DNA of 64,000 bases from Lotus japonicus (lineage: Eukaryota; Streptophyta; Magnoliopsida; Fabales; Fabaceae). Below are positions 1 through 10,627 of the stretch, in pieces (position 1 is the stretch's first letter; the number at the start of each line of letters is the position of its first letter). The stretch is taken from positions 54,674,066 through 54,738,065 of the forward strand of contig NC_080042.1 of the NCBI RefSeq assembly GCF_012489685.1, read 5' to 3'. The position numbers and the translations under genes were made by a program. The notes beneath the pieces are model-generated. The model made no database searches, was not told the origin of the DNA, and saw nothing but the letters and a program-made list of their open reading frames with translations.

Positions 1-72
1 ATTGGGGACCCCGACCCTCCAGGTTTTTCTGCCGAGCACGTTCTATCAAATGAAGATGTAGAACGTCCATGA
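1..72 (+). pseudogene. 3' end of the opposing plus-strand ORF of copy A (partial)
   Basis: Frame 1 reads 23 codons to a TGA at 70-72. It contains GDPDPPGFSAE, which aligns with GRDDPPGYSAE near the end of the plus-strand ORF of copy C (about 59140-59170). This is therefore the C-terminus of the same Transposase_28-type protein, cut by the window edge. Whether the upstream part is intact cannot be seen. Confidence 0.75.
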
Positions 73-365
73 AAATGTGAATGACCTTTGATGTATTAAT
101 GACCCATCTTCTTACTTTTTAATGAGAATCTTTCGCGCTTTTCTCTATTTCCTGCTTCAGTTTCCTTTTTTTCCTTTTTTTTTGAAACAACCAATCCCGG
201 TCGTTCCCCTGCTTCTTAAATCAAACACGCTCCTCGAATCCCAACAGTTATCGCTGACCACCGTCCTTGGGTATTTAATTTTTTCAACATAAATTGCACC
301 TCCTTCCAAGGAAAACTTTCTCGTAATACTGCTCCACTATTAACTCTCCAGAGATAAAACTAAAG

Positions 366-375
366 CTATAAATGG
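366..375 (+). promoter_or_regulatory. TATA-like box upstream of the small plus-strand ORF
   Basis: The sequence CTATAAATGG lies about 65 bases before the ATG at 439. It has the form of a plant TATA box at a plausible distance. That it is used is inference. Confidence 0.35.
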
Positions 376-438
376 AGCCTAATTGTCGAGTGAAACTCAT
401 ATTCCCTTATCTTCCTGAAACATCAAACTCCATAGGAA

Positions 439-828
439 ATGGCATCTTACATCGCTTGTTTGGAAGAGCTCAGGAAGAAAGCCTTTGATGAAGATCTCTT
501 CATCAACGTCAGGCATCCGAGGGACCCCAGCGTCTATGACCTGACCAACAAACTGTTGGGGATGGACCTGAGTCCTGAAATGGATGCTATCCTCCGGGAT
601 TTTCTCTGCTTCGTGGAGGAAATTCAAGAGCTCTGCTAGCGGGAGCTGGATCTGTTGGAGGAAAAAGAAACAATGATAGCAGCTCTGGGGACGATAGATG
701 AAGGTCATGGGAAGGAGGAGTTGAGCCGGAAACTCTGTAACCTAGAGTACAGGCAATACCGGTTGGAGCTCGAGAGGACAGAGAAGCGCAAAGAATGTAG
801 GGAAATGAAGAGGAACCCTCCTTTCTAA
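439..828 (+). pseudogene. Small plus-strand ORF of copy A, one internal stop
   Basis: An ATG at 439 opens 66 codons, stops at TAG 637-639, and continues in the same frame to TAA at 826-828, about 129 residues in all. The first half contains LFINVRHPRDPSVYDLTNKL. The second half is rich in Glu, Lys and Arg with leucines spaced as in a coiled coil, and ends in basic residues. I do not recognise a family. It lies downstream of the end of the opposing ORF and upstream of the gag 3' end, and I see no counterpart at the matching place in copy C. It could be a second additional ORF or a captured host fragment. Confidence 0.45.
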
Positions 829-1768
829 ATGTATTACGTCGAATATTTGAATAAAAGTTTTGTTTTCCTGAATTATTTCGTCGTGCACTAATAAGATCAT
901 GCGAGCAAACAAATAATTGAGTTAGGAAACCAAAATGACATAAACAAATAAATGATGGAATGAATATTTAAATAGGCGAAAGGTAATTGTGCGGGCGAGG
1001 CGAGCGGCCCGCAATTTATCTCTGCCTTTCGTTTTTCGCCGTTTAGCACGTGTTATCAGTGCTCAATTGCGAGCTTTCCGTGAGTAGTTGTTCGAGAGTG
1101 TGCTGCGTATAACTAGGACTTTCGCTCGGTATTTGACCGAGGCTTTCGTTCACACACATATTTCCCGTAACATCAGGTGTGGCCCCCCCTGCTTTATTAG
1201 GTGGGGACTTACAATTGCTCGGGGCCCAATGGCCATATGAGTTTACCCGAGACTTTCAACATAGTTAAAAATGCTTCCCGCGTTTCAGGAAGACTTGACT
1301 CGCCCATATTTCGGGGAGGTTCTTTGGATAAGGAGCTTATTCGCGCACGCCGCCAACAATTGGCGACGGGAAGCTCATCCGCACACGTCGCCTGCATGGG
1401 CTACGGTCAGCGCCGGACTCCCCGGAGCGATCCCCAGACATCAAGGTCGTGTTGGGATCGCCACCTTCAGGGAATTTTTCCCACCAGGCTGTCGTCTCGG
1501 TTCGATAGCTAAGAGTATTGCTTAGAATATCCTTTTGTATTTGATTTGTTTGAATTTTTACATCGAGGGATGCCTCGTTAAAAAACTCCCGTGGCGGAGA
1601 AAAAGAGTGCATCTTTATTTTTAGTCCTAGCTTTTTGATTGCCTTCTCGTCTTGCTTCCCTCCCAGTAGCTGTTTCCTTAATCAGAGTATCAGCCCCAGC
1701 ACTTCGTCGTCGCCGCCCCTATCAACAATCCTGTAGTAGAAAGGGATTTGAGCCTGCTCGCCTTTTGG
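829..1768. other. Non-coding spacer between the convergent ORFs of copy A
   Basis: No convincing gene. Blocks shared with copy C lie here: a segment around 1200-1500 matches 59540-59940, and a block around 1567-1630 (a GGATGCCTC start, then a run leading to AGTGCATCTTTATT) matches 60007-60075. The region lies where transcripts from the two strands would meet. Confidence 0.6.
1427..1482. other. Two adjacent hairpins in the copy A spacer
   Basis: Hairpin 1 pairs GCGATCCC (1427-1434) with GGGATCGC (1454-1461) around a 19-base loop. Hairpin 2 pairs GGGAA (1470-1474) with TTCCC (1478-1482) around TTT. In copy C the same hairpins have changed bases on both sides of the stem so that pairing is kept. 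A structured RNA or transcript-end signal is inference. Confidence 0.55.
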
Positions 1769-4182
1769 TTAAGTATAACGGGATAACTTTGCTGGCCTCT
1801 TACCCTCATCCGCTAAGTGTTCGCATTTCCTCTTTCTTTGACGACTCTTCTTCTGTCTGTCTTTTCCCTTAGCTTTCCGAGAGGGACGGTGAGACGTGAA
1901 CAGCCCCCTGGAAATTTCCCCACTTAGTTCCCAATTAAAGAGGTCGGCATTTTCCCCTACCAACTCGTTTAAGCGTCGCTCTTGTTCCACGGTGAGCCTG
2001 GGCTCGATCGCTAATAGACCTCTGGTGGTTGCACTTATGTACCGTTTCTCGCCGCGCCGCTCGCTATCCGTTTGAGCAACGGGAACGCTCTTCTTCGCCT
2101 CCCGGGGTCCCTCGCCCTGACTCCTTTTGGACTTCGCCCCATTTCCTCTTTCGCCAACTTGTCCCCCTCGTCCATCCGAGTCACTCTGGCTCCGTGTTGC
2201 CAGATGTTCCTGTTTGCCTGCAATTATCCCGATCTCATGCAACCTGTGTCCATTGCCAGCCCCTCTCCTGCCATACAAGGTACGGCAATGATCATGGCAT
2301 TTCCTCGCCTTCCTTTGGTCTATCTCTATTTTCCCTATCCTTCCGTAGATTAGTGGCTACTTCACCGCGAGGTGGGCCGTAGATATTACTGCTTGAAGGC
2401 GATTCAAAGTGCCTCGCCCTATGATGACGTTATAAGCTGCTACAACCTGTAGGACTAGGTATCTTATCCTCAAAAGCTCGGCGTCTTCGCCTATCCCAAA
2501 GACTGTGTCCAACTGCACATAGCCGCGTACCCGAACTTGCTTTCCCGAAAAGCCTGCCAAGTGTCTTGTGTATGGCTTCAAATCTTTGTCTGTTAACCCT
2601 AACTGTTCGAACGCATCCCTGTAGATTATATCTGCCGAGCTGCCTTGTCCAGGAGCACCCTCTGCACATTGAAACCGTTAATTCTTACCATTACCACCAG
2701 CGGATCATCTGCATGAGGCTTGATTCCCTCAAAATCTGCGCTTGATACCACTATATCCGGGTGTGGGCACCCAAATTGCGCTGGGTACACCTGTATCGAT
2801 GTTGTCTCCCCTGCTTGTCTTCGTCCCGCTATTGATATGTCGTCGCCATCCTCACATCCTACATCAATTACGTTAGCTGTTTCCATCATTCCTTCGTCCT
2901 TCTCGCTGTCAGACCCCTCAGTCTTTTTCCTCCTCGTCGCTTGCGGTTGCCTCGCCCTGATTAGCTGCCTGATTTGACCCTTAAGCCTAAAATAGTTGGT
3001 GGTGTCGTGGCCTTCTAAGTTGTGGTATTCACACCATTTGAACTGATCATCCACCCTGCACTCTGGGTCCATGCTGCGATCATCTTCCCTGTCCAAGACT
3101 TCGATTCCTGCTTTCAAGAGTTGTTCCGTCAATTCCTTATCTGAGCGCCCTCTCGGCGTCATTCGCCGGCCCACTCTAGCCGTTCTCCAAGAACGCCGGT
3201 ATCCGACATTTTCTCTCCCCGCACTGGGTTGCCCTTCCTCGCCTTTCCTAACAAGCCGGTTAGCTTTTCTAACCTTCTGCCCATGGCTCGCTTCCTCACC
3301 CTGTATCCGTTTTCTTGCCAGCATCACCCTCGTTGCCCTCTCTTGCTTCCTCTTGTGTACTTCAGTTTCTTCTTCCAGGATATAGCCTTCCACTCGAGCT
3401 CGAGCTCGGACTTCTGCCATTGAGCACGCCCGCTCCCTACGTAATTCGCAACAAAACTTCCCTCGGGACAAACCGCTTTTGAAAGCGCACACGCTCATGC
3501 GTGGCTCCAGTTCCTCGACCTTCGCGGATGCGACACTGTATCGCTTCATATACTGCTTTAAGGTTTCGCGCTCGCGCTGCCGAATATCAAACAAGTCATC
3601 AACCGTTCTTGCGGAGAAATGGTTAAGGAACTTCGATGAGAAGTCACGGAACTTGGCTAGGGATCCTTTAGGCAAGGTCATAAACTAGTCCATAGCCACT
3701 CCTCGAAATGTGGATGAAAACATTTTACATCTCACTGCGTCAGAGACCGCGCTCATCGTCATCTCTGCATTAAAATGAAGCAAATGATCTTGTGGATCAG
3801 TGTTCCCATCGTACGTTCTCAACGCGAGGTGTGTCATACCGTCCGCCACAGTCACCTCTCGCACTGCCGCCGAGAAAGGTTTGACCTCAGCAGCGGCCTC
3901 AGCTTCCTCTTCATCTTGATCCCACTGTCGAAGGTGATAGTACCTCAATTGCTCCTGGAGGCACTCATTTTGCAACTGTAAATCACTGCTTAAAGTACGG
4001 CGTGCCTTTGCACGACGATGCCTATCCAATCTCACAGTGCGCAAGGAAGAAATGTAGCCTCGCTCCGGCTCCTTGCCATGCTGCTGGCGAGAAGGCTCCA
4101 TCAGGCTCCGCTGCCTAACTGAGAATTCAATAGCAAGTACCTGAATCGCACAGGTTCCCACAGAAAATTGAACTTCTCCCAA
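1769..4182 (-). pseudogene. Gag-protease of gypsy copy A, broken
   Basis: Retrotransposon gag domain followed by an aspartic protease. The first block (4182-3685) carries the start of the capsid-like gag domain, with DGNTDPQDHLLHFNAEM. A TAG at 3685-3687, where copy C has a Trp codon, splits it from 3681-2626, which holds FRDFSSKFLNHFSA and a Cys/His motif (CEYHNLEGHDT) of the Tat-type gag. The protease region (VLLDK) is broken by a one-base deletion near 2640; the next block (2581-2357) gives the protease flap region up to HLAVK and another TAG. The last block (2278-1769) ends in ADLFNW, the very start of a reverse transcriptase, then diverges from any RT sequence. The gene is not functional. 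Confidence 0.85.
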
Positions 4183-4309
4183 TCAAATTACGAGTCACGC
4201 AGGGTCTATATCAAGATCTTCCAAGAAAGCTGAGAAGGAAATCGTAACAGAGTAACGAGCTTCGCGTAACCAAATCGCGATCCATGTGGTCCGGGAATCG
4301 AAATCTACC

Positions 4310-4329
4310 GATCCCCACAGACGACGCCA
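4310..4329 (-). other. Primer-binding site of copy A
   Basis: One base inside the LTR, the minus strand reads TGGCGTCGTCTGTGGGG. This resembles the tRNA-Asp type primer site (TGGCGCC core) with one change relative to copy C. Confidence 0.6.
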
Positions 4330-4330
4330 A

Positions 4331-4656
4331 TGTTCCGGTCCGGAACATAGAATCAAGGCATGGTGCCTAGAGTGTGTGGAGTGTGATCGGAAATCTTAGA
4401 TCGAGAGATGAACTCCTAACTGTTTAGAGAGAGAAAATATAACTGAATTTCAATGTTGTTATTGCCAAATGAGCTAAGAGTCTCTTACAATTGGTATTCC
4501 CCTCCTATTTATAGGGACTGAGTCGGGCCTTCACGCCTTTAGTCTGTTTAAATGGGTCAGTTGGGCCTCGGGGTGCGAGGCCCAAAAGACCTGGGTCTGT
4601 CCCGCGCTTGAGTGTAAGCATCCTGGGCGAGAGACCCTGGGGTCTCGCCCAGTCCA
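4331..4656 (-). repeat. 5' LTR of gypsy copy A (326 bp)
   Basis: Runs from TGTTCCGGTC to CCCAGTCCA on the plus strand, so it has TG...CA ends. It matches the LTRs at 55773-56093 and 63112-63433 over its full length with scattered differences. Confidence 0.9.
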
Positions 4657-4661
4657 ATCGC

Positions 4662-4956
4662 AAAAGAAGCTTTTGGCTCTGAAAAGATTATCATCACTGT
4701 CTGCTTTAACATGAAGAGAAGATTTTCCTAAATGTCAAATCTTTTATATCTATCATGGGTTCATTTTAATAATTTTCTTTATCGAATCAAAACAACATTC
4801 ATTATTTTAAACCTAGTTTGACACATCATTCTCAAATACAAATTTATTCGGTTAAGCTTCATTCTATCAAATTTAATTAATTATATTTAACATCAATGTA
4901 ATATCTTATACAATGATAAATCAATTATAGACCCTTAAATTAAAAAAGTGGCATAC
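4662..4956. other. AT-rich gap between gypsy copy A and MADS exon 5
   Basis: Probably intron or flank of the MADS gene. I looked for the usual 42-bp sixth exon and the C-terminal exons on the minus strand and could not identify any. Confidence 0.5.
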
Positions 4957-4998
4957 CTTTTCACGTAATTCATCGGCTCTAGCCATGAGCTTTTTCAT
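4957..4998 (-). CDS. MADS gene exon 5 (K domain end)
   Basis: A 42-bp exon with acceptor TTCCAG and donor GTATGC. It encodes [14 protein letters not shown]. It is the last exon I can identify; the reading frame is open at its end. Confidence 0.8.
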
Positions 4999-7900
4999 CT
5001 GGAATTTTGAAAACAGGACAAAAATCATGTAAGAAAAACAAAAACAAGAACAAGACATAAGAGTTATTCAGATCTACTAATGTTTGATGACAATACTTGT
5101 TGCTGTCGAGCTAGTGAGAGCGTTGTGTCTAGTCGTTCCTCAAGGCTTTGTAATTCTTTCAAGCTAAGTGGCTCAAGATCTTCTCCTTGAAAATGCCTTC
5201 ATTAAAAAGATTTAACAATGAAACAAACATATTTGTGGCTAAACTGCTAGGTTGTTATAGTTAGTTCCAATATGTTATTGTGTATTTTTTAAAGCCAAAA
5301 TTGAATTATAAAAAGTAAAAGAGAGGTACATCAATTCAACTTTTAAAGAAAGCTATCTGTTATTGGTAGTTAGTTGGCTAAGATTTAGATCATTGAGCTT
5401 TCCTTCTACCTATACAAAACAACACTTGTATATGCATCATTGAATTCAATATAGCATTCTCTCTTTTGCTTAGAGTTCTCTCTCTTTTCCTAAGCTTGGT
5501 CTGATACTTTATAGTGTTAGTAGCATACACTTAAATAAAAGTAGTAAGAAAAAGGATAACATCTGATCAATATAATTTTAGATGATCTATCTGTTACCTT
5601 TGCTTCCGCTCAAGTGATTCATATTTCGCTCTTAATTTTAAGAACTCCTGGTATATGCCCTGCAAGGTACAATAAATTAAGCCGCACATAATAATAAATT
5701 GCTAAGAGACCAAAATTCTTCTGTAGCTAAAGGAGCTGATATAATTGTGAAAAATTGAATTTTATGGCTTCTTTCTAGTTATAATCACTAGAACTAAAAA
5801 ACATTAAAGAAGAACCTGAGATTCGTGTTCTATTGAATCGCCAGCAACCATTGACTTGTTGTAACGACATTGTCGATATCTCTCGATGATTTTGTTCAAG
5901 CTGATCACAGTTAAAAAAAGTCATCACTATTAATTGATTAATCAAAGTAATGCATCGAAAAATAAACAATTATAACATACATGCAGATGCACACGCTCTC
6001 ATACAAACAATTATTTTTTAAAATCATGAATTAGAAAAACTTTTTAGTCATGTAAAATAGGTTTGGTTTGATTTTAGTCTCTTGATAGAAAAAAAATCCG
6101 AAGTCGTCTCTTTATTTAGAGAAATATCTCACTTTTAATCCTTGTCGGAATTTGGGCTCCAACGACCTTGGCAGGTGTACGACGTAGCTTACATGTAATT
6201 TTTAATTAATATTTATATTACACATGTATAATTGATTAATAAATATAAAATTTAAATTATTAATTAAAACAAAAATTTTAAAAAACCCTTAACCATCTCA
6301 TTGGGAAGAAAATAAATCCATTTATCAAACCCAGATTTGTCAACATCATTAAAAAAAAAACAGATTTCCTTTAACATTTTTTTCTTCTTTTCTTTTTCTT
6401 ATTCATCCTTCAACATCATTCAAACCCATATGCTTCTTCTTCAATATATATCATTCTTCATCCTCACCCCAACCCAGATTTCTCTTCTAACATCTCATTC
6501 TTCAACAACCCATATCTCCTCCGGTACTGTTTCCTTGACCAACCCCTCTCCCCCACACTCCTCTGCCACATCCCTCCTCTACTTCCCTCGTTCAAAACGT
6601 TCTGGAGAACTTTCTAGCTTCCTATTCTAATGGCCAGAAGGCTGTAGAGTTCGTCAACTTCACCCTTCACCATTCCCACTTCCCCCCAAATCTTGTTTCT
6701 TTCAACATGACCCTGCACATGCTCACAAGGACGTGGTATTTCAATAAAACTTGGGCCTTGTTACGAGAAATTGTCAGAAACAACCCTTGTTTAGTTACCT
6801 TAACAACAACCCCAATCTCCTCCTTTATATTCCTCTTCTTCCATCCAACCGCAACCCAACAACTCCCATATCCCAAACTTATCCTCAACTCCCTTCTCCT
6901 TTTCCTCCTATCCTCTCACTCCTTCTCCAAGAGCTCCATACTCATGTGCCTAAGCCTCAAGTTACATTTGTCCTTCACGGAAAATAATCAGAAAGTAGTG
7001 CTCCTCCTTTGTTTCCTTATTTCATTCCACTCCTCAATCTGAAGGGGGTTTATTCGTGATGATGTCCAAGAGAAGGAGTGGTGGAGCGCTCATTCTTTGG
7101 TATGGTTTCTGGGTTTTATTGAAATCGCTTTTGGTGAGCGCAAATCCTTTTTGGTCGATTTTTTGTCGTAAATCCCTTTTACCTATTTCATTATGTAAGG
7201 TTCCTTTTTACGAGTTTCGAAGAGTTTGTGTTTTTCATCCGGTAAGGTTTTCTTGTTTTTTTCTAGGTTCCTTGGAGCTAGGGGTTCCATGGTCACAAAC
7301 TTAAGAATAGGCATCAATTCCGCTGGATTCTATCACATTGTTTCAATCTTTTAATTTGTGGAAGATGATCAAGAGGATGTTGAAGATGATGAGATGAACC
7401 ACCAATTGTTGGGTTGGGGTTGATGAAATACCAGGTTTGTTTCTGGGTTGCGAAAAGATGAAGAAGAAGAAGATGGTGGGAAGGAGAAATCAGGCTAGAG
7501 TTGCTGGGTTTGGTTTTGGGTTGAGATGGATGAATTTCAGAGTTTGTTTCTAGGTTTGATGGCTTGGGAAGATGACGAAAAAAGAAGATATTGGGGGGGG
7601 AGGGGTATGAGGCGGGTGAGATGAAGAATGATGAACATAAAGAAGGATAAAAATGATGAAGAAGATTAATGTATTTTGCGTTTAATTAAATTAGTGTGTT
7701 ATGTTTTGTGCTTCTTTTCAATATATTTATTTCATTGCTTATAAAAAAAATGTTTAATTTGTATTTAGGTTTTAACTATTTAACTTAATGTGTTAATAAT
7801 AGTTAGGAAAATGCTGAAGAGCACGACAAGTTTTTCATGAAATGTGCACGAGACAGTTTCTGGCGGTTTAACGCTTGCCGTTTTTTCTGGCACCCAATAT

Positions 7901-10596
7901 TAGTGGCGGTTTTAAACCGCCACTAAATGATGCTCGTGCACTCTCGTGCACGATTCTCTCGTGCTCAATAGCACTGCTCTAATAGTTATGTGGGAATTTA
8001 TTTGAATTTAGTCCCTCATTAGTACATGTGGCGTGCCACGTTAGTGTCACCATACATCTCACAAGATCATTGTAGCCCATTTTTCGACAGGAAAATGCTA
8101 AATGGCACGATCCCTCTCTCGTCGAATACACACGACCACGTGCCTGTCCTGTGCTTGTTCTCGAGATTTCAAATTGGAAAAGGGATTTCAAATTCACTCT
8201 CTTAGGAAAATGGCCCTTTATGATGTGGGACTTAGAAGATTTACTGTACTCCTTGACAGCCACAATTCTTCCATGTTTTCTTAATTTTTATTTTCTTCTT
8301 CAGACCATCATTGTTTATCAATTTATGTATGGTTTCATCTCAATTGCAAGAGCCCAGATCTTCTCCACACCTCCATCCTATGGAGTGCTGGCTTGCAGAA
8401 TTGTGAGATGATGACATTAATAACATATTGGGAGAAATCACCAATTGCAGGCACAGTAGTGGTAAAAGGAACGAAAAAATGCAGAAACGTAGAAGAAGAG
8501 AGAGGGGAAAGGAGATAAGGATCGCAGTGGAGTTTGAACTCACAGCGAAGGACGAGATGGCACGTTCTGTGACAGCGGGGCAACGACTGAAGGTGTGGAT
8601 TGCTGCGGTGGCGATTATGAGACACGAAATAGTAGACTGGGGCTGAAGTGGCCGTGTTAGGCTGGGATGATGGAGGCGTTCACAGTGCGCTTGGTCTGAC
8701 GACGGCTGGAGGTTGAACGGCGCTTTGTGGTTGTGCGATGGGTTACCAGTGCAGCGTAACCTCCACTAAGAAAAGGTTTCCGCAGCCGTAACAGTGCTCT
8801 ATATTGGAAGCGTGATGTGCGGTTTGGTTACACATGGTTTTCGGATTTTTTTTTAAATAAAATAATTAATCCAATAGCAGCATCTCGTGCCTCATCGTGC
8901 GCTACTAGTCGTACCAAATAGCGGCACTCTTTTCAACAAGGACAAAAGGTGAGATATTTTTCTTAATGCAGAGACGGTTTCCTGACTTTTTTCCAAGCAC
9001 CGAAATCTATTTAACCTATAATAACTAAATGAAAAAATTCTCTTCCTTTTGGATTATCTAACTAGCTTACAAACATATAAAGGAATTATACGGCTAACAT
9101 TATTTCACCTTAAGTAAAATAGGGAAATTAAAGGTAGCCGCTAATTAATGATGATTTTTTCTACTGTATATTAAGAAAAGTATGGTTTACAAGTTTAAAT
9201 GACTTTTTTCATGAATTAGTTTTAGTATATAAGGAGTTAATTGTGAATAATATTTTTTTAAGAAACAAAGGAACTATATATATAATAAAAGCTGGGAAAA
9301 GAGCCAGCAGAGTAAAATACATAATCAAACGAGGCACCAATAAAAGCTGTGAATAATATGCAGTGAATGTTAATTGCGAAAATATGATTCATAGGTGACC
9401 AAATTATAAGATGCCCATTTTTTTATGTGAATATAACATGTCCATTTTAATAATAAGGGAAAGTGATTTTAAAATAACAAAATTCATTACTTTCTTGTAT
9501 ACCACATCTTTGTATTGACTCAAATTGATTTTCTAGCAGCTTTCCTCTTGTAACCAAAAAAAAAAAATTGATTCTCTAGCATGTTGTGATTGAAAACGAT
9601 GAAAAAGTTACATCAAACTTATCCAGCCATTAGAATAAGTGAGTAGCTTCCTTTGGATTCTCTGAAAAATATCTACTATATATACTTAACCAGGAATCCC
9701 TAGTTCCCTACACACTCCAGACACCCGTCTACCCCTACGTACCTATCCTTTGGGGGATAAGAGGGATTTACATAATTTTCTTTTTTTAAAAAGTCAGAAG
9801 TTATCTATAATGTTTCGGTTGAAATTTCTAAAAACATGTGAAATTACATCCACACCCTTTCACTTTATAACTAGAAAAATAAAGTATAAACAACTTCATT
9901 GGTGATTTTGCTAGACAGATTGCGATATATATATATATATATATAAAGGCTGTTAATTTACCCCCACTTAATTTTGTGAATGAGTAAATTAATAACTAAC
10001 ACCTTTTTTTATTGACTGAAAAACCAAATCATTGAAATCTTAAAAGTTAGAAAAACAACACAAGATTAAAGGCTTCATTGTAATTTTCATTTCAGTTTTC
10101 TTTTTAAATTAATTTAAAACATGTAACCTCCTCAAAGGCAAAGCCACGTTCTGTCATTAAGAAAAACCACGTTCAGTTTTTTTTTCCCCCAAAGTTACGT
10201 TAGATCTGTTAACGTAATATGATTTGACGTTCAAAAAAAAAAACGTAATTTGATTTTGTTTGCTGGGATTGAGAGGAAGAGTGAAACGGTGAAGGAGACC
10301 GAGAAATTTTGAGCTTTTGAGTTAATGTTGCAGAGGTTTTTTTTCCTTAAGAGAGTTGCAGAGGTAAAAGACGGAGGACGGGAGGAGAGAAGAAAGAGGA
10401 AAAAAAAGTCACTTTGAAATTAATGAAGAGAGAGAAATTGTTAATTTTAAAATTTAAATAAAATTGAATTACATGAATAGCCCTGAAGTTAGTTTTCTTT
10501 CAGAACAAATTGATGGAGTTTTTTGTCCAACGAAAAAGGTGTTGAATGTTAATTTACTCCTTCTGAAAAACTAGTGAAAGTAAGTTAGCAAACTTC

Positions 10597-10627
<31 letters not shown>

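Larger units (their letters stand above)
1..4656 (-). mobile_element. Non-autonomous Ty3/gypsy (Tat-like) LTR element, copy A, left end outside window
   Basis: An element read on the minus strand. Its 5' LTR (4331-4656) and primer-binding site are on the right, followed leftwards by a decayed gag-protease frame (1769-4182), a non-coding spacer, and opposing plus-strand ORF remnants. The 3' LTR lies beyond the window. Layout and sequence match the complete copy at 55773-63433: LTR, gag, spacer motifs and plus-strand ORF end. No integrase, RNase H or reverse transcriptase is visible. The Tat-like assignment rests on gag type and on the presence of an opposing additional ORF, a feature known in Tat-lineage elements. 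The right-flanking target-site half would be ATCGC at 4657-4661. Confidence 0.85.
6053..9015. mobile_element. MULE-like element in MADS intron 1, with long inverted ends (about 3 kb)
   Basis: The left part (about 6053-6200) and right part (about 9015 back to 8025, after removing the MITE at 8090-8929) are inverted repeats of each other: CGTCTCT, ATATCTCAC, CCTTGT, TGGGCT and the run ending ACATGTA appear in the same order on opposite strands. The ends are diverged, so exact borders and a target duplication are not clear. The inside holds a PPR-like fragment and no transposase, so a gene-carrying (Pack-MULE-like), non-autonomous element is the best reading. Confidence 0.55.

Noticed and set aside
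6337..7304. Several short plus-strand open frames in MADS intron 1
   Set aside because: Low-complexity Phe/Ser/Leu-rich frames; only the frame with PPR motifs at about 6580-6813 is supported.
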